Shown here in pieces: positions 21,734 through 33,300 of a stretch of 64,000 bases of DNA. The DNA lies in the NCBI GenBank assembly GCA_013115135.1, contig JABANP010000166.1, positions 36,890-100,889 of the forward strand, given 5' to 3'. The position numbers were made by a program, and so were the translations under genes. Under the pieces are notes generated by a model. It was not told where the DNA came from and ran no database searches. It was given only the letters and a program-made list of their open reading frames with translations. The DNA comes from Perkinsus olseni. Lineage: Eukaryota; Perkinsozoa; Perkinsida; Perkinsidae. Numbering within the stretch: the first letter of the stretch is position 1; every line of letters begins with the position of its first letter.

Positions 21734-22390
21734 TTAAAGGCAATTACACGTGTCATCTTTGCCCTGCTGCTTGGCCTAAGCAGTTTCATATCGCAGCTTT
21801 ACGTCTCGGCAGGAGCTGCCGAGAACAATTTTGACCCGGCTGTCGATTACTATCGAGTGTTGGGTGTCGACGAAAGGGCAAGTGCTGCGGACATCAAACA
21901 CTCGTACAAAAACCTTGCAAGAAAATACCATCCCGACGTTAGTTCAGAGCCAGACGCCACCTCTCACTTCGCGGAGATCAATGAGGCTTACGAAGTCCTC
22001 GGCAATGAGCGGACGCGATCGGACTATGATACAGCTCGAGCCTTCGGGAAGCCACAGTATGCTCAATTTGGTGATGCGTACAGAGGCGGTCGAGGAGGAC
22101 GAGGGAGACCGACGAGATACACCTACGTCTATCGGTATCAGAGCCCGGGTGAGTATTACGAGTTCGTCGACCCGAGAGACTTGTACGATTTTTACGCCTC
22201 GAACGAAAGAGCGAGACGGAGCGGTAATTATTACCGAAACACCGATTACGACCATGCCGGAAACCACAACGCTCTCAAGTTTTACGATGTGGTAAAGAGC
22301 AAGCTGTTGGACATTTTAACGCCGGTTTGCATTCTCTTTATTGAGTTGCTGGTAGTACATACGATTCTGAGGGCTGTTCTCGTCCACTGA
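21734..22390 (+). CDS. J-domain protein with signal sequence and C-terminal TM
   Basis: Begins at an acceptor after 21733, so a 5' exon with the start codon is missing from this call. A hydrophobic segment (ITRVIFALLLGLSSFISQLY) then AENNFDPAVDYYRVLGVDER leads into a J domain with helix II and the HPD motif (ARKYHPDVSSEPDATSHFAE), and helices III-IV ending in RSDYD. Gly/Arg- and Tyr-rich stretches follow (RGGRGGRGRPTRYTYVYRY). Near the end, ILTPVCILFIELLVVHTIL is a likely membrane helix. Stop 22388-22390. The layout suggests an ER or secretory-pathway HSP40 that recruits a lumenal HSP70. A Ser/Leu-rich ATG frame at 21540 could be the 5' exon. Confidence 0.75.
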   Translation, partial: LKAITRVIFALLLGLSSFISQLYVSAGAAENNFDPAVDYYRVLGVDERASAADIKHSYKNLARKYHPDVSSEPDATSHFAEINEAYEVLGNERTRSDYDTARAFGKPQYAQFGDAYRGGRGGRGRPTRYTYVYRYQSPGEYYEFVDPRDLYDFYASNERARRSGNYYRNTDYDHAGNHNALKFYDVVKSKLLDILTPVCILFIELLVVHTILRAVLVH

Positions 22391-22561
22391 GTTTGTATAA
22401 TATAACGTTTCGTGAGTGTTCCTATTTCAGTGCTGCCATCGCTGTGAGCTTGTGTTCCGCAGTTCATCATGATGGGGAGGGCTGACTCAGGGAGAGAGGC
22501 GTTTGGCCGCGTATTTTATCTTTTCGGTAGCACATCGCGTCATTGACGCTCTCCCTTCGTC

Positions 22562-24352
22562 ATGGAGGAGTCGCTCGCGTCGCTTAAGAACGAGTTGAAT
22601 CTGCTCAAGGAGAAATACGTTTTCGGCGAATCTGTAGACCCAGTATTCGAAGGCACGGTGCGGCAGTTTTTGCAGTTCGACAACACCCTACAGGTAGCGT
22701 GGCCAAGCGCGGCATTACCCTCAACTGTGTCTCTTCTGCAGGAGATTTACCGCTCAGTGGACGTCTACGTTCGCTCAACGGAGAACCTGTGTGCTGGTAT
22801 AATGCAACTCTCGGAGACGATGGTCAACGGGATGGGGAAAATGGTACTAGTACGGAGATAGGGAGACCGCGGGATCGCTTGCAGAAGCCTTCTGTCAATG
22901 GCTTGTGTCTCATTTCGACCTTCCTACGTAAGGTGGGCGGGCGTCGCTTGCAGCCTTCTCTCTGCAGGAAGACCCGCTGATAGCCAGTGATACGTTGAAG
23001 ATGCGAGAGGCTGCGAATGGCATTGGACGGTACTATCGGCACATACGGCGCCGGAGGGGGCTCGGGTGCGGTATGCATCGTGTGCGTCAGAGCGGACGCG
23101 CCCCACTCCAGTTTAGCGAAGTTCAAACGGGACATCGATTACAACGTGGTGAACCCTATAAGGCTCCACCTCATCAACAATCGGTCTCTGAAGGGCAGTT
23201 TGGAACTCCGGAGGTAGAGCTCTGTAGCACACTAGTGATGTCCTCATGTCCAACGGGCAGGCGGAAGCTGCTTGAGTTCACCACGGCTGACAAGGCCTTG
23301 GACGAATGCAAGTCGAAGAGGCTGCGTCCGGGTGATAGAAAATACGATGATTGCAAGGCCGCACGCGACCTGTCGAAACGGGAGTTTTTGGAGATAGACA
23401 GACAAGTACTGTACCGGGGGCTTGTGGACGTTGCCTTGTTCGGTCCCGGTGGAGAATGCGCTGATCGTAGCAGGGATGCATCGCTCCGCTGGAGATCGGA
23501 TGTTTTCTGGTGCTTTTCATAGGTTTTTGAATGGTTATACACCCTAGAGGAGTATAAAGGCGACGTACTGGACAGCACGTTGCAGACTTTGAAGTAGGTC
23601 CCCGACATACAGTGGCCTACTGGACCCTCAGCCTGTCGTCCCTCTGGCTTCTTATCAGTTCACACCTATCCGTATCACCATCTCCGTCGACTTGGTCGTC
23701 CACACATTTTCTACCTCAGATACCTGCAGTATGAGTTCTTCGCTTCATCCGCTCACGCCGTAGCCAACGTGTTGCCCACGCGGTGAGTCGCTCGACCTCC
23801 TCCATTCGCCGTCTATTCACTCCGGGTCGTATCGTTGGGTCTATCGTCACTTTACGGCTTTAGGATGGAGTTCCGGCCGATGGTGGAAATGACACCACAG
23901 TTTTTGGAGAGGCAGATACAACTCTCAATGGAGGTAGAATACTCTTGCGTATGCTTATCCTAGCCACAGGATGCCTGTGTATTGACTTATAGGAAGAGGA
24001 TCTGCAAGAGAGCGACAAGAGCAGCGACGAGAACTCTTCGTCAGAGAATGAGCTCAGAGGTCGTCAGCCACGTCGGATGCGAACATGGGCTATACTCATT
24101 ATCACTCCTGTCAGGCATAGGCGGAGGTCGCCATGGACCGCTGAGCAACTTCTCAGACCGTCTTCTCGAGAAGATGCAGAAAGATGTACGCCTTGTCGAA
24201 TGACGGAGGTTACGGATTGCTGTCCGCTTGGTCAGGGCCTGGCTCCTGCGTCGGAACCTGCTATAGCAGTGGACCCCCTGTCTTTATGCTCCCTGATGAG
24301 CCAAGGCAAGTACATTTCAGAGGCTCCCTCGTGTTTCGACGCTGAGCGCTGA
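22562..24352 (+). CDS. BAR-domain protein
   Basis: Start ATG 22562 (MEESLASLKNELNLLKEKYV). Exon 1 ends at 22693 and exon 2 starts at 22742 (EIYRSVDVYVRSTENLCAGI). Further exons read GSLAEAFCQWLVSHFDLP, then EDPLIASDTLKMREAANGIG, then FKRDIDYNVVNPIRLHLINN, then ECKSKRLRPGDRKYDDCKAA, and YLQYEFFASSAHAVANVLPT, a three-helix banana-shaped pattern typical of BAR domains. An acidic Ser tail (DKSSDENSSSENELRG) follows. BAR proteins sense or make membrane curvature in endocytosis and trafficking. The last exon may run to the stop at 24350-24352, or be spliced onward into the UBA exon starting at 24370. Confidence 0.7.
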
Positions 24353-24369
24353 ACGCGTTAATTCTCAGC

Positions 24370-26664
24370 ATGCCACCTGTTACAGATGCCCTGTATTCAC
24401 TCTATCTTCGCTGCTTAGGTTTCGAAGAGGCGGCGGCTCGGAAGGCCCTACGGCATTGCCATAATGACACTCAGGCTGCACTCGACTACCTTATCGGTCG
24501 ACAGCATGAGAGCATGGGCAGAGCCGGACAGAGGCCCAGCTCCCAAGGTGGGTGGGGTAGTCGTGAATCGGCTCCTGTTAGCCTAGATGTCGCTCGCTTA
24601 AAATTGAATCGCTAATTCTCAGCGAGATTCATTGGCAGTTTCTGCCGGAAATGATGGTGCGCTCAGTGTATGATTGTTGACTCATTTGTAGGTGATATTG
24701 ACGAAGATGATGAAGGTGTGCCCCATACTGAAGTCAGAATGCCGACTACCACGAAGTGAGCGGGCAGTAGAATTCACTCGAAAGTGTGCTCTGCGAACTA
24801 TCAAATTAATTGCACTGCACTGTCGCCTGTTCTTGCACGGATTTTTCAGACGTATCGAAAAGTTGAAGGAGACCAAACGGAGAGTGATGGAGAAGCGGGA
24901 GGAGCGGAAACGTATAAAAGACGAGGTGGATAGGGCGATGAAGGAAAGACGAAAGGTGGGCTCGGCTCGGAGTAGGCCTCGTCGTAGTGTGAGGTGTGGC
25001 CCTCTGCTGGTATCCGCCGGGCGTATCGTGAAGTTAGTCTTCTGTTGTAGGCGAAAGAGGATCGAGACCGAAGGCGTCGAAGGCGACATAAAAGGCGGAA
25101 GGCACGGGACGTGGAGCATAGCGAGAGCCGCTCTGATGCCTCTGGCACACAAGTAGGGTGTCACTATGCGGCGAAGGCGGGAGTATGCCGATAGATGACC
25201 ACGTATCGCACGAACAACACGTTGTGGATTGCGAGATGAATTCCAACCTCGGGATTCTGCTCGAGTATTCCGCCAAAGCGTGGGAGCCCAAATACGAAGG
25301 AATCACAGAGCCATTACTTATATACCCTCTTGTTCCTCCTCTTCATTCTCGATTGGGAAACCCATCGCGGGCACGTTCCACGAGTTTGAGGAGCAGAAAC
25401 ACTGCAAAAAACTCCCCGGAGATTCGCCAGGAATTGTGCGCAACGCAACTCGGCTGAGACGAGCCCGGGAGTTCTGTTGGCAGATATAGAAGCGACGCCT
25501 GTATTCGTCGCTCAGTGAATCGCCCGTCCCCTGCCAACTTCAGGTCGAAACATTGCGTGTTTCACTCTCAGTCCTCGCACCGTGGAAAAGTGCAGTTTTC
25601 TGATCGCTCGCGATCGTCGAGCGGCTCAGTCGGGGCGTGAATACTCGGCGATCTGGCGACAGTGATCACGACAGTTCCAGTAGCTCTGGTGGGCCTGAAA
25701 GAGCGACGATAAACGATGTGAGATCGTGCCGTTCAAGCGCTCTTCTGGGATCTTGGGATGTGCCACTCCTCGTTTAGGTGACAGCCTCGGCAGATCTCTT
25801 AGAGATGCGTGAGTCCCCATCGGGAGGTTCCTCCGCTGTGAGGAGGACACCGCCGACACCCGACCATCACAACAGCTCGGCTCATGATCTATTGCAGCTC
25901 GGTGACCCTGGCTATACTGACACCCAGAAGGATACTACATCGGTGAGTGCAAACCGGCAGTGCACTTGAAGAGTTTGGACATCTTCATCTGAGACGGGCT
26001 TGCCATCCGCTGTCGGGGTTCTCCTATCGGAATTGCGTACCCCTGGATCATCATCGTCAGGTTTCTCTGGTCGCCAGCGGCCCGTTGATTGGCGGCATGG
26101 ATTCCTTTAATGAGGAGCCCGTCAGCTTCGATCCTCTTGCACCATCCTCTGCGAACTCTGTTGGGACCGGGAGTGTGCACACCATCGGAGGTAAAGAAAT
26201 TCCTGTTTGGCTACTGGATGCGTCCAAGCTACGTCGTGTTCCGAACTCGCCGGTTTGTACTCGGTTTCCGCTCGTATTCTTACGAGATTCTGGCGGCTCG
26301 CGGGAGCTAAGAGGTGTGAGTTTTCATCAGGAGTCAATCAATAGACCAATTCTCAAACTCAGAATTGATTCTGGAACCGCATTTCACGTGTAAAAATCTA
26401 ATCCAGAAACGATTCTGAGTCTCAGAATTACCTAATTGAACGCGGATCAGGTTCCGTGGAGGCGGCACAAGATCGCCGTGGAAGGACACCACTACCTTTG
26501 CTGACAGGGGATGAAGCTAGCATTGCTGTTGCTAAGGCACGGCAGAAGGTAAGCTTCGAGCAATCATAAGCTCGTGCCTCCACAAGCTATGCGCATTCGG
26601 TGCCACCTTGATAGGTGCCCGAAGTGAGTAGCAGCAGCAGTGATGAGAGTGATAGGCTCAGCTG
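24370..26664 (+). CDS. UBA-domain, Arg-rich adaptor-like protein
   Basis: The first exon (MPPVTDALYSLYLRCLGFEE...) holds a UBA domain: LGF, then DTQAALDYLIG. The exon ends at a GTGGGT donor near 24547 and joins in phase to DIDEDDEGVPHTEVRMPTTT, then a charged helix RIEKLKETKRRVMEKREERK, then an Arg run. Later exons: RRSGDSDHDSSSSSGGPERA, SADLLEMRESPSGGSSAVRR, SAHDLLQLGDPG, SGPLIGGMDSFNEEPVSFDP and an end VPEVSSSSSDESDRLS (stop 26662-26664). DLL-type motifs and DPLAP hint at a clathrin-adaptor tail and would fit fusion with the upstream BAR gene, but that is inference. The exons between about 25160 and 25560 are not resolved. The last long intron carries a hairpin element. Confidence 0.5.
26333..26442. 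mobile_element. Hairpin (MITE-like) element, copy B, intronic
   Basis: Imperfect inverted repeats of about 38 bp: left arm TCAATAGACCAATTCTCAAA..., right arm complement TCAATTAGGTAATTCTGAGA.... The outer ends share TTCAATAGACC/ATCAATAGACC with the element at 13788-13901, so they look like one family. It lies wholly inside the intron that ends at 26450. Confidence 0.6.
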
Positions 26665-27183
26665 AAACGCCTCGAGCTGGGCGGCGACTTTATGATGGGT
26701 GGTTCATCGAATGTGTGTGTCTTGTGGCCTACTGAACACATTTCTGCTTCCAACGTGTTTAGTTTACAGTCGGCGGACTCAGTCCCGGATCGATGGCCTC
26801 CGCTGTTAGAGATTTACTCTCACGTAGTTTATACTGCATTCAAACGAACATCGAACCCTCGTGCGCCATCATCGTGGGAACACAAGCAAAAGTTGGAGCA
26901 TTGAAGAAAAATCGTCAATCAGCCCATCTCGACGTCACCTATCATATCCTTAACGATACTTCGTACCAGAGTTGCGCAGCTGAAGAGTTTCGGACTCCCG
27001 CGAAGATCTCCCGAATCCGGCTGGTCTCAGAATTTGATACAAAGCTAGGCTCAGTCGCCGCATGTTCGGCAAGTCGAATTTTTCGGACTCCTTCTGGATC
27101 CGCCTCAGGGCTAGTCGAATGCCCGCGAGGATGACTCTAAGAAAGAAAGCAGCCGCTGGTGTTACACGCGCAGTCGCCTCGAC
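26665..27183. other. Intergenic between convergent genes
   Basis: No coding pattern on either strand that keeps phase or shows domain-like composition; short open frames only. Confidence 0.45.
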
Positions 27184-29222
27184 TCACCCCATCTCATTCG
27201 AGTCACTCTCGTCACCTCCGAAAACGAACGCAGCGCTTTGAAGGAACCTCTGGATGAACTCCTCATGTGCCTTCCCACCCATCAAGAATTCATATGCCTG
27301 CTTCGAACATCTCAGCCAAGGTGTGGTGACACGATGCCGAAGCATGCTCACCCGATCAGCTTCCTCGTAGAGCATGAGCTCGGCCGATTGCTTGGCTTCC
27401 AATGAGCGTAGAGCCTCGAGGTCCTCTGGCGGTGACGGAGCTGATCGTTATGTGAAGGAGGGCCGTGCGAGGGATGGCAGGTTCCTCAAACCTCACTCTC
27501 TTCCGTAGGGGTCTTACTGGACGTGGCCACCGCACTCGAATTACTCGGACTTGAGTCGATAGGCAACTGAAATGAATAGCAAGCCGCTTAAAGAAGGACA
27601 CACAACAGCGGAGACGGCGATGCTGGCCCGAAAGGAAGGAGCCCGAACTCAGAGAGCGTATGAGCTCACCGCTCGAGACCCTGCCTCCGGCATGTAAATG
27701 TCGGACTCTGGCAGCATGCGAGTGATGGTTGCTCTGTACAGGTCGCCCGGTTTGAAGCTCCCATGGGTCCGTCTCGAATGTCTCGTGGGGTGCTCGTCAG
27801 GAGGAGTGTGGCCGCGAACTCGACTAGACCCCGCATAAACAGGACTTCGGCTACGTGCCTGAGTGATTTTGCCTATGGACACCACGGGTGAAGCGGGAGG
27901 TCATAGACACTCCACCTTAGGCGATGCAGAGCGATCAAGCGAAGCTGTTCGGCGGGAGGAGCTCCTGCTCCGCGTCCTCACTCGCGCCCTCGCACCGGAA
28001 CTCTCAGATTTTTCCTAAGTGTCCAACTCGAGCAGCTGATGGACCGCTGAAGGCGAGGCTTACCTTAACGGTTGCCGCGTCAAGAACCTGTCGCATGCCC
28101 GAGGGCAATGCCTGTCGATCCTTATGTGCCTTCGCCGCCTGCTCCACCTCCCATCCAACTGCCTCCATGTACTCCTGACAGGCACCACGCCTTGACGAGA
28201 TGTGAGATGATGTCTCGAGTGAGCGGCACCTTCTCGTGCTCGGGCCGAGGCTTGTTCCACAACCTCACCGACTCGAACTTGGAGTAGCCGTCATCATAGG
28301 GCAAGAGTGAAGAGGAAGCAAAGCCTTGGGTGTCCACTTTCTCGTTAAGAGTGAAGAACATGACCTGACCAAGACAAAGCCATCATTACATAGCCGGCAA
28401 GAAGCAATATATCGATCAGAACTAGCATGAAGGACGCGGCTGAAGTTAAGCATCCGATCTAGGCAGCACGGAAGGCGACGGTCCCACCTCCCAGTGATGA
28501 GCATGCCTGGGGTTCTCCCGAACCAGGATGACGGGCCGGGCTGGATATGCTTCTGACACTCTCCCATCATCTTCGAGGACGCTAAGGGGTTCAACACTCA
28601 CCAAACGCCCACAACAGAAGCTGCGCCTGCCTCACTCTGGACGATCTTTGCAGTAGGCGATATCCCCAGCCTTGAAAGGGTAGTTAGAAAAGTCCGTATG
28701 ATGCTGTCGGCTGGTGCGCGTTGACATTCGCAAGAACGCTGGGACACGCTGCAGCACGGTGACGAGCCTCAGGCCCAGGTTGGATCGGGTGTAACGATGG
28801 TAGTCCTAACTCATCAGTCCGGACCCCTTACTCGACTAAGCAACGCAATCCCAGTCCGCGGTCACAGAAATATGATCCGACAGTCTCGTGGCCGAGCTCT
28901 ATGCTCACACATGGCTTCATACAAAAATGAGGGCGGAGGACTGAGAGAGACGCCCTCAAACCGGACACGTGGATCAGCGATGGGCAGGCAGGAAGGCTTC
29001 GTTCCTCGGGCCGGGCAGCACACCCTACCCCAGGGACATAACGTAGTGACCTGAGTGAGATCGAAGGCGGACAGCCGACCAGAAGGCAGGCAACCCACAT
29101 GGCTTAGGAGAGTACACGTATCGGCCGAAACAGTGCTTGGCGCAGAAGAGTACCTCGCCAGCAGGTCCGAGTTTGCACACGATCTCACTCGGCGTCTGAT
29201 ATAAAACAGTGATGCTGATCAA
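27184..29222 (-). CDS. Hypothetical multi-exon protein, RS-like segment
   Basis: Probable first exon near 29222-29100 (MISITVLYQTPSEIVCKLGP...LFCAKHCFGRYVYSPKP). A central run is convincingly coding: YPARPVILVRENPRHAHHWE joins across GAG|GTGGGA...GGTCAG to VMFFTLNEKVDTQGFASSSL and on to LWNKPRPEHEKVPLTRDIIS. A 22-nt intron (GTCAAG...TGTCAG) would join HL to EYMEAVGWEVEQAAKAHKDR in frame. Then come an Arg/Ser-rich exon (RARVRTRSRSSSRRTASLDR), GSFKPGDLYRATITRMLPES and a helical end EEFIQRFLQSAAFVFGGDES, stop at 27184. No family recognised; the 28600-29000 exons are unresolved. Confidence 0.45.
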
Positions 29223-30378
29223 TCGGAATCATAGGGAGGCGCTCACACAGTAAGGAGAGCCCACAGTGGGTTTGGGGACAGGGGAGGGCAACTGTATGTC
29301 ACCATCAGCATTCCATTCACTCGTCGTCTCCTTTGGGGAATGGTGAAGATCAATGCTCGGCAGGTGAGGCACCACTGAGACCCGAGGCCGCTGGACGACA
29401 CAGTGCAGCAGCACTAGAGGCAAACCCGCCTCTAACCAGGTTTGGGTAATAAGTTGACCATGTTGAACATCGCCTCCATCGCTGTTATCCTGCGGGCAGT
29501 ATCCGAGGGATTAACAAGGAATTCTGGCAGACAGCGAGGAGCTCACTCGAGGGCCGGTAACGCAAACTGTGAATTGACTTCTTTGTACGACGCAGTGCCA
29601 TGCTACCATCGCGACGCACAATAGCATTGGCACTGATAGCAACAGCCGAGGGAGTTCGAGCAGCCGTCCAGGACACGATTGATGATGAACGCAGGCCCGT
29701 CCTCTGAAGGCGGGAAGAACAGCGGGAGGGCAAGGAGATCACTTGCCAGAAATGTTCAGCATTAGCGCGGACACCGCTAGGCCCCTTTTAAGAGCGCTGT
29801 GCCCCCGCTAGCGCAAAACCCAGCGGTGGGCAGTAAGAACCATGCTCGGTCATCAAGGAACAGTCCGATCGTAAAATCTCTTCCACTTGACAGAGTTTTA
29901 AAGCCTCCATTTCAGCCGCTGAGTCCCCGATCGGGGTCCAATCATTTAGTAGAGGGCTGCGGTCCTAACTATGCTCCATCTCTAGCTGGGAGATTCACAG
30001 TGAGTTTATCTCCATCACAAAGCGATGTCAGACTAAAGGGAAACCCTTGTCGAGAGAACAAGCCCTGCGAAGAACAGCAGCCTGTCGTGTCTCGGTAACT
30101 AGTACCATTCCCCCCCCCTCCTCAGTACCTCCATTCTCCGACTAACATGAGGCCTCAGAACAGCTGAGCATAGGTCACGACCTCGCAGAGGTTGCTGTGG
30201 ATGGACGATGGCAGGTCGGTTCCGAAAATCGCCATCGTGAGGAGGGGTGACAAAAGACGCGGAATAAGACGCGCCGCTCGCAACAGAAACTGCACAAAAA
30301 TTGCATGAACACGAATCGCTTCGCTCCGCCAGAAATTCGTGCTGCACTGGTCTCAAGCTTCCAAGCGCCTTTGCGTTC
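29223..30378. other. Intergenic, divergent promoter region
   Basis: About 1.15 kb between the minus-strand gene ending its 5' side at 29222 and the plus-strand KH gene. Short open frames only, none with domain-like composition. Presumably holds both promoters; no motif can be named. Confidence 0.45.
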
Positions 30379-33300
30379 ATGTCAACAGCGAGTCCTCCTC
30401 CAGCAACTCCCCCGCCAGAAGCGGGTGCGCAGGAAGCCCCGAAGACCCCCGAGGAGCCCCCCTCCCCCGCCGAACCTGAGGTCTCCGAGCACCAATTGAT
30501 AAGGAACGACTATGCTGGACTGATCATTGGTGAGCAACTTTCCATCAATGCTACTTTCGCTACTGCAACCGCCACAACCACTGGGCAACATCTATTAGAG
30601 AATGGCCCTTCGTGTTTTGAGTTATGAGTAACGGTCCTGGCACGAGATGCTTGGGCTTGGCAGCAGCAGTTAGCGTTGGGGATCTCAATGGTGTGACAGC
30701 CACCTGAGGATGAACCATACTGGTCGAAGAGGGCCCATCGACCGACTCTCTGACGGACAGGGCCCTCCTAGCTTCGCCCCTCAGAGGGAAGGTCGTCCTG
30801 CACGTTGGCTTGTGTGTTCAGGGAGGAACGGCGAGAGGATTAGTGGCATCCAGAACGAGAGTGGGGCCCACGTCCAGATCGACCGGGCCCCGGACGCCAT
30901 GAACATGCGGCGCATCGATGTCAACGGGCCCAGGTCGAAGGTGGACAGGGCAATGGAGATGATCAAATCAGCGATCGCTGTAAGGGGGTTGGCCCTGCTG
31001 TCTTTCCAGATGGTATTGCCTTTTTGTAGGAGGCTGTTCGACGCGAGAGATCGAGAAGCCCCGGCCGCAGTCAGGGCACGAGCTCGAACCCTCGACCGAT
31101 GACTCCCCCACCGCCGCCTCCACCTGTGTCGATGTCGGCTCCTCCTCCGCCCCCTCCGCCACCACCACCGGCAGAGCACCCCAGAATCAACAACCACATG
31201 CCCTATGAGAAGGTGATTCTCTCCGCTCTGCTACACAGACCGTCATTGTCCTTCTACAGCCTCATCGCATTATGCTTGAATTCGTGTCAGCTTGGTTTCG
31301 TGTCAGATCTATGTGGATGAGTTGGACTTGAAGAATCGGTATGGAGGCGACCCCTACACCACCACCGGCGTACCGTCGGACGACGAGCTCTTCATTCGGA
31401 ACCTGCCCACCTCCCTCAGTGACAATGTAGCGATCATCACCGGTCACTCGCTTAGTATACTCTGTGGCGCATCATGTGAATCATTTCTTTTTCCAATCAA
31501 CAGCAGTGTGACCATAGGGAATGCTACTACTGGCATTCATGATAGAATTGCTCAGAGGCTTTTGCGTTGTTCAAATTGGTCAGCGGTTCGAGGTTGCCTC
31601 GGTCTGGCCGCTTCGCATGATAATAGAAGCTTGTGGTGCATCTTCAGAATCTTCGCTGTGCGCGAGTATCTTTACGTCGTGGACTAGTGGATCAATGTTG
31701 CGTGTGAATAATCTGAATTGATGTGTCGTCTCTCTTGCAGGATATCGGTGTATCGTTGTCCAAGTATGGGAGTATCATGGAAGTCTTCACTGTGCGGGAC
31801 GGCGGGGCCAACCCCAACGGATTCTCGCGGAGAAGCCTACGTCCTGTTCGAGACGCACGACGGCGCGTCGGCGTGTAAGGCTGCGATCGACGGCAAGTAC
31901 GCCTCTGAGGTCATCACCGGTGCGTCGTCCACTGAGCAGCCCCTGGTGGTGACTTTCTCGGACAGCCAGCGCATGCTGCAGGGGTCCATGGGCGCCTACC
32001 TCCACGATAATATCTTTAGTCGACTCATGGGCCCGTCAGGGATGAATGTCAAGCAGATTGCTTTTCTCTGCAAGGCTAGGGTGACTCTTGCCGCTAGAAG
32101 TATGAAGAACTTTGGCTCGGTCTTCACTGACCCTAGAGTCCATATTATGGTATATTACGACAGCGGCCGGCCTACCCCTCAACCGAAAGAGCTGGTACTC
32201 CAACAGGCTAGAGAAGAGTTTACTAGGTTGGTCGATCATGTGTTACAATGGACGAAGGAGACCAAGCCAGTGGTGCACAGGAGTGGGGGTAAAGGTTATG
32301 GTAGGGCCGTACAACCCCCTCCACCCCCACCGCCCAGTGGAGGTCAGCCTCCTCCGCCTCCGCCGCCCCCTATGGGTGGTGTCCCTCCCCCACCACCGGC
32401 CATCGGTGGCCCTAATGGTATCCCTCCCAATGGCGATGCACTCCTCGGTACGACTCCAGTGATGGTGACGCTGAAGAACCCTCCTGGATTGGACGTGAGC
32501 GAGCTATCAACACTGAGATCCGAAGGGGAGCAGTTTTATCTGTCCAAGCCGGATGCAGCCTCGCCTACTGAGCGTGGATGGAAGTGCACACCACTACGAT
32601 GGTCCAATGAGAAGGAGCCCTTCGTCATCCTCCAGCACAAGCAGACCGGTCGCCTTCGTATGTGCGTATCGAGGACCGACAGCCCGATGGAGGTCTGGCC
32701 CACGATGTTTGAGACGAGGGACGACCAGGCCTTGGCCGAGTCCAAGCTGGTACCGATGATGCTGAGAGCACCCCTCACACCGGGGGAGACGGCAGAGTCG
32801 CCCCTGGACAGTACCTGATGATAGTGCTGGCTATCCATCGCCCCACTGGTGCTGGTAGAGTCTTCCAGGTCAGTGCGCCGAATCAACCCTGGGTACCTCT
32901 TCGGGACATCACCCCCGACGAGGAGTGGTCAGTGGCCCCTGGCGTTCGCTGCAACGTCAGAGTCACTCCGGTCTACATGCAGGGTCGGACCTTCGTCCTC
33001 ATCCAGGATGGTGACGCCTGCTCACTACGGGAGATATGCGACCCGACAGCTCCCTGGGTGAAGGTGAACAGTTCTATCGCTAATGGGGATGTGGACGTCT
33101 CCTGCAAGCTGAAGATACTCTACGTCATCCCCCCGCCTCCTGCCCCAGCCTCATCATCGGAAGGAGGACCCGAGGAGAACCCATCAGTTGGTAACTTTCA
33201 TACTTACGTGGCCTGGATAGCCGGTGGGATGTTGCGTATCGCCAAGCTGCCCCAGTTCAGCGCGCTGGCCACGGACTCATGGCAGAGGGTAGCAGCCGTT

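Noticed and set aside
32800..32819. Gene break at the TGA at 32817-32819
   Set aside because: An intron with good ends (GTACCG...GGACAG, 62 nt) joins AESKL to YLMIVLAIHRP in phase and removes the stop, so this is one gene.
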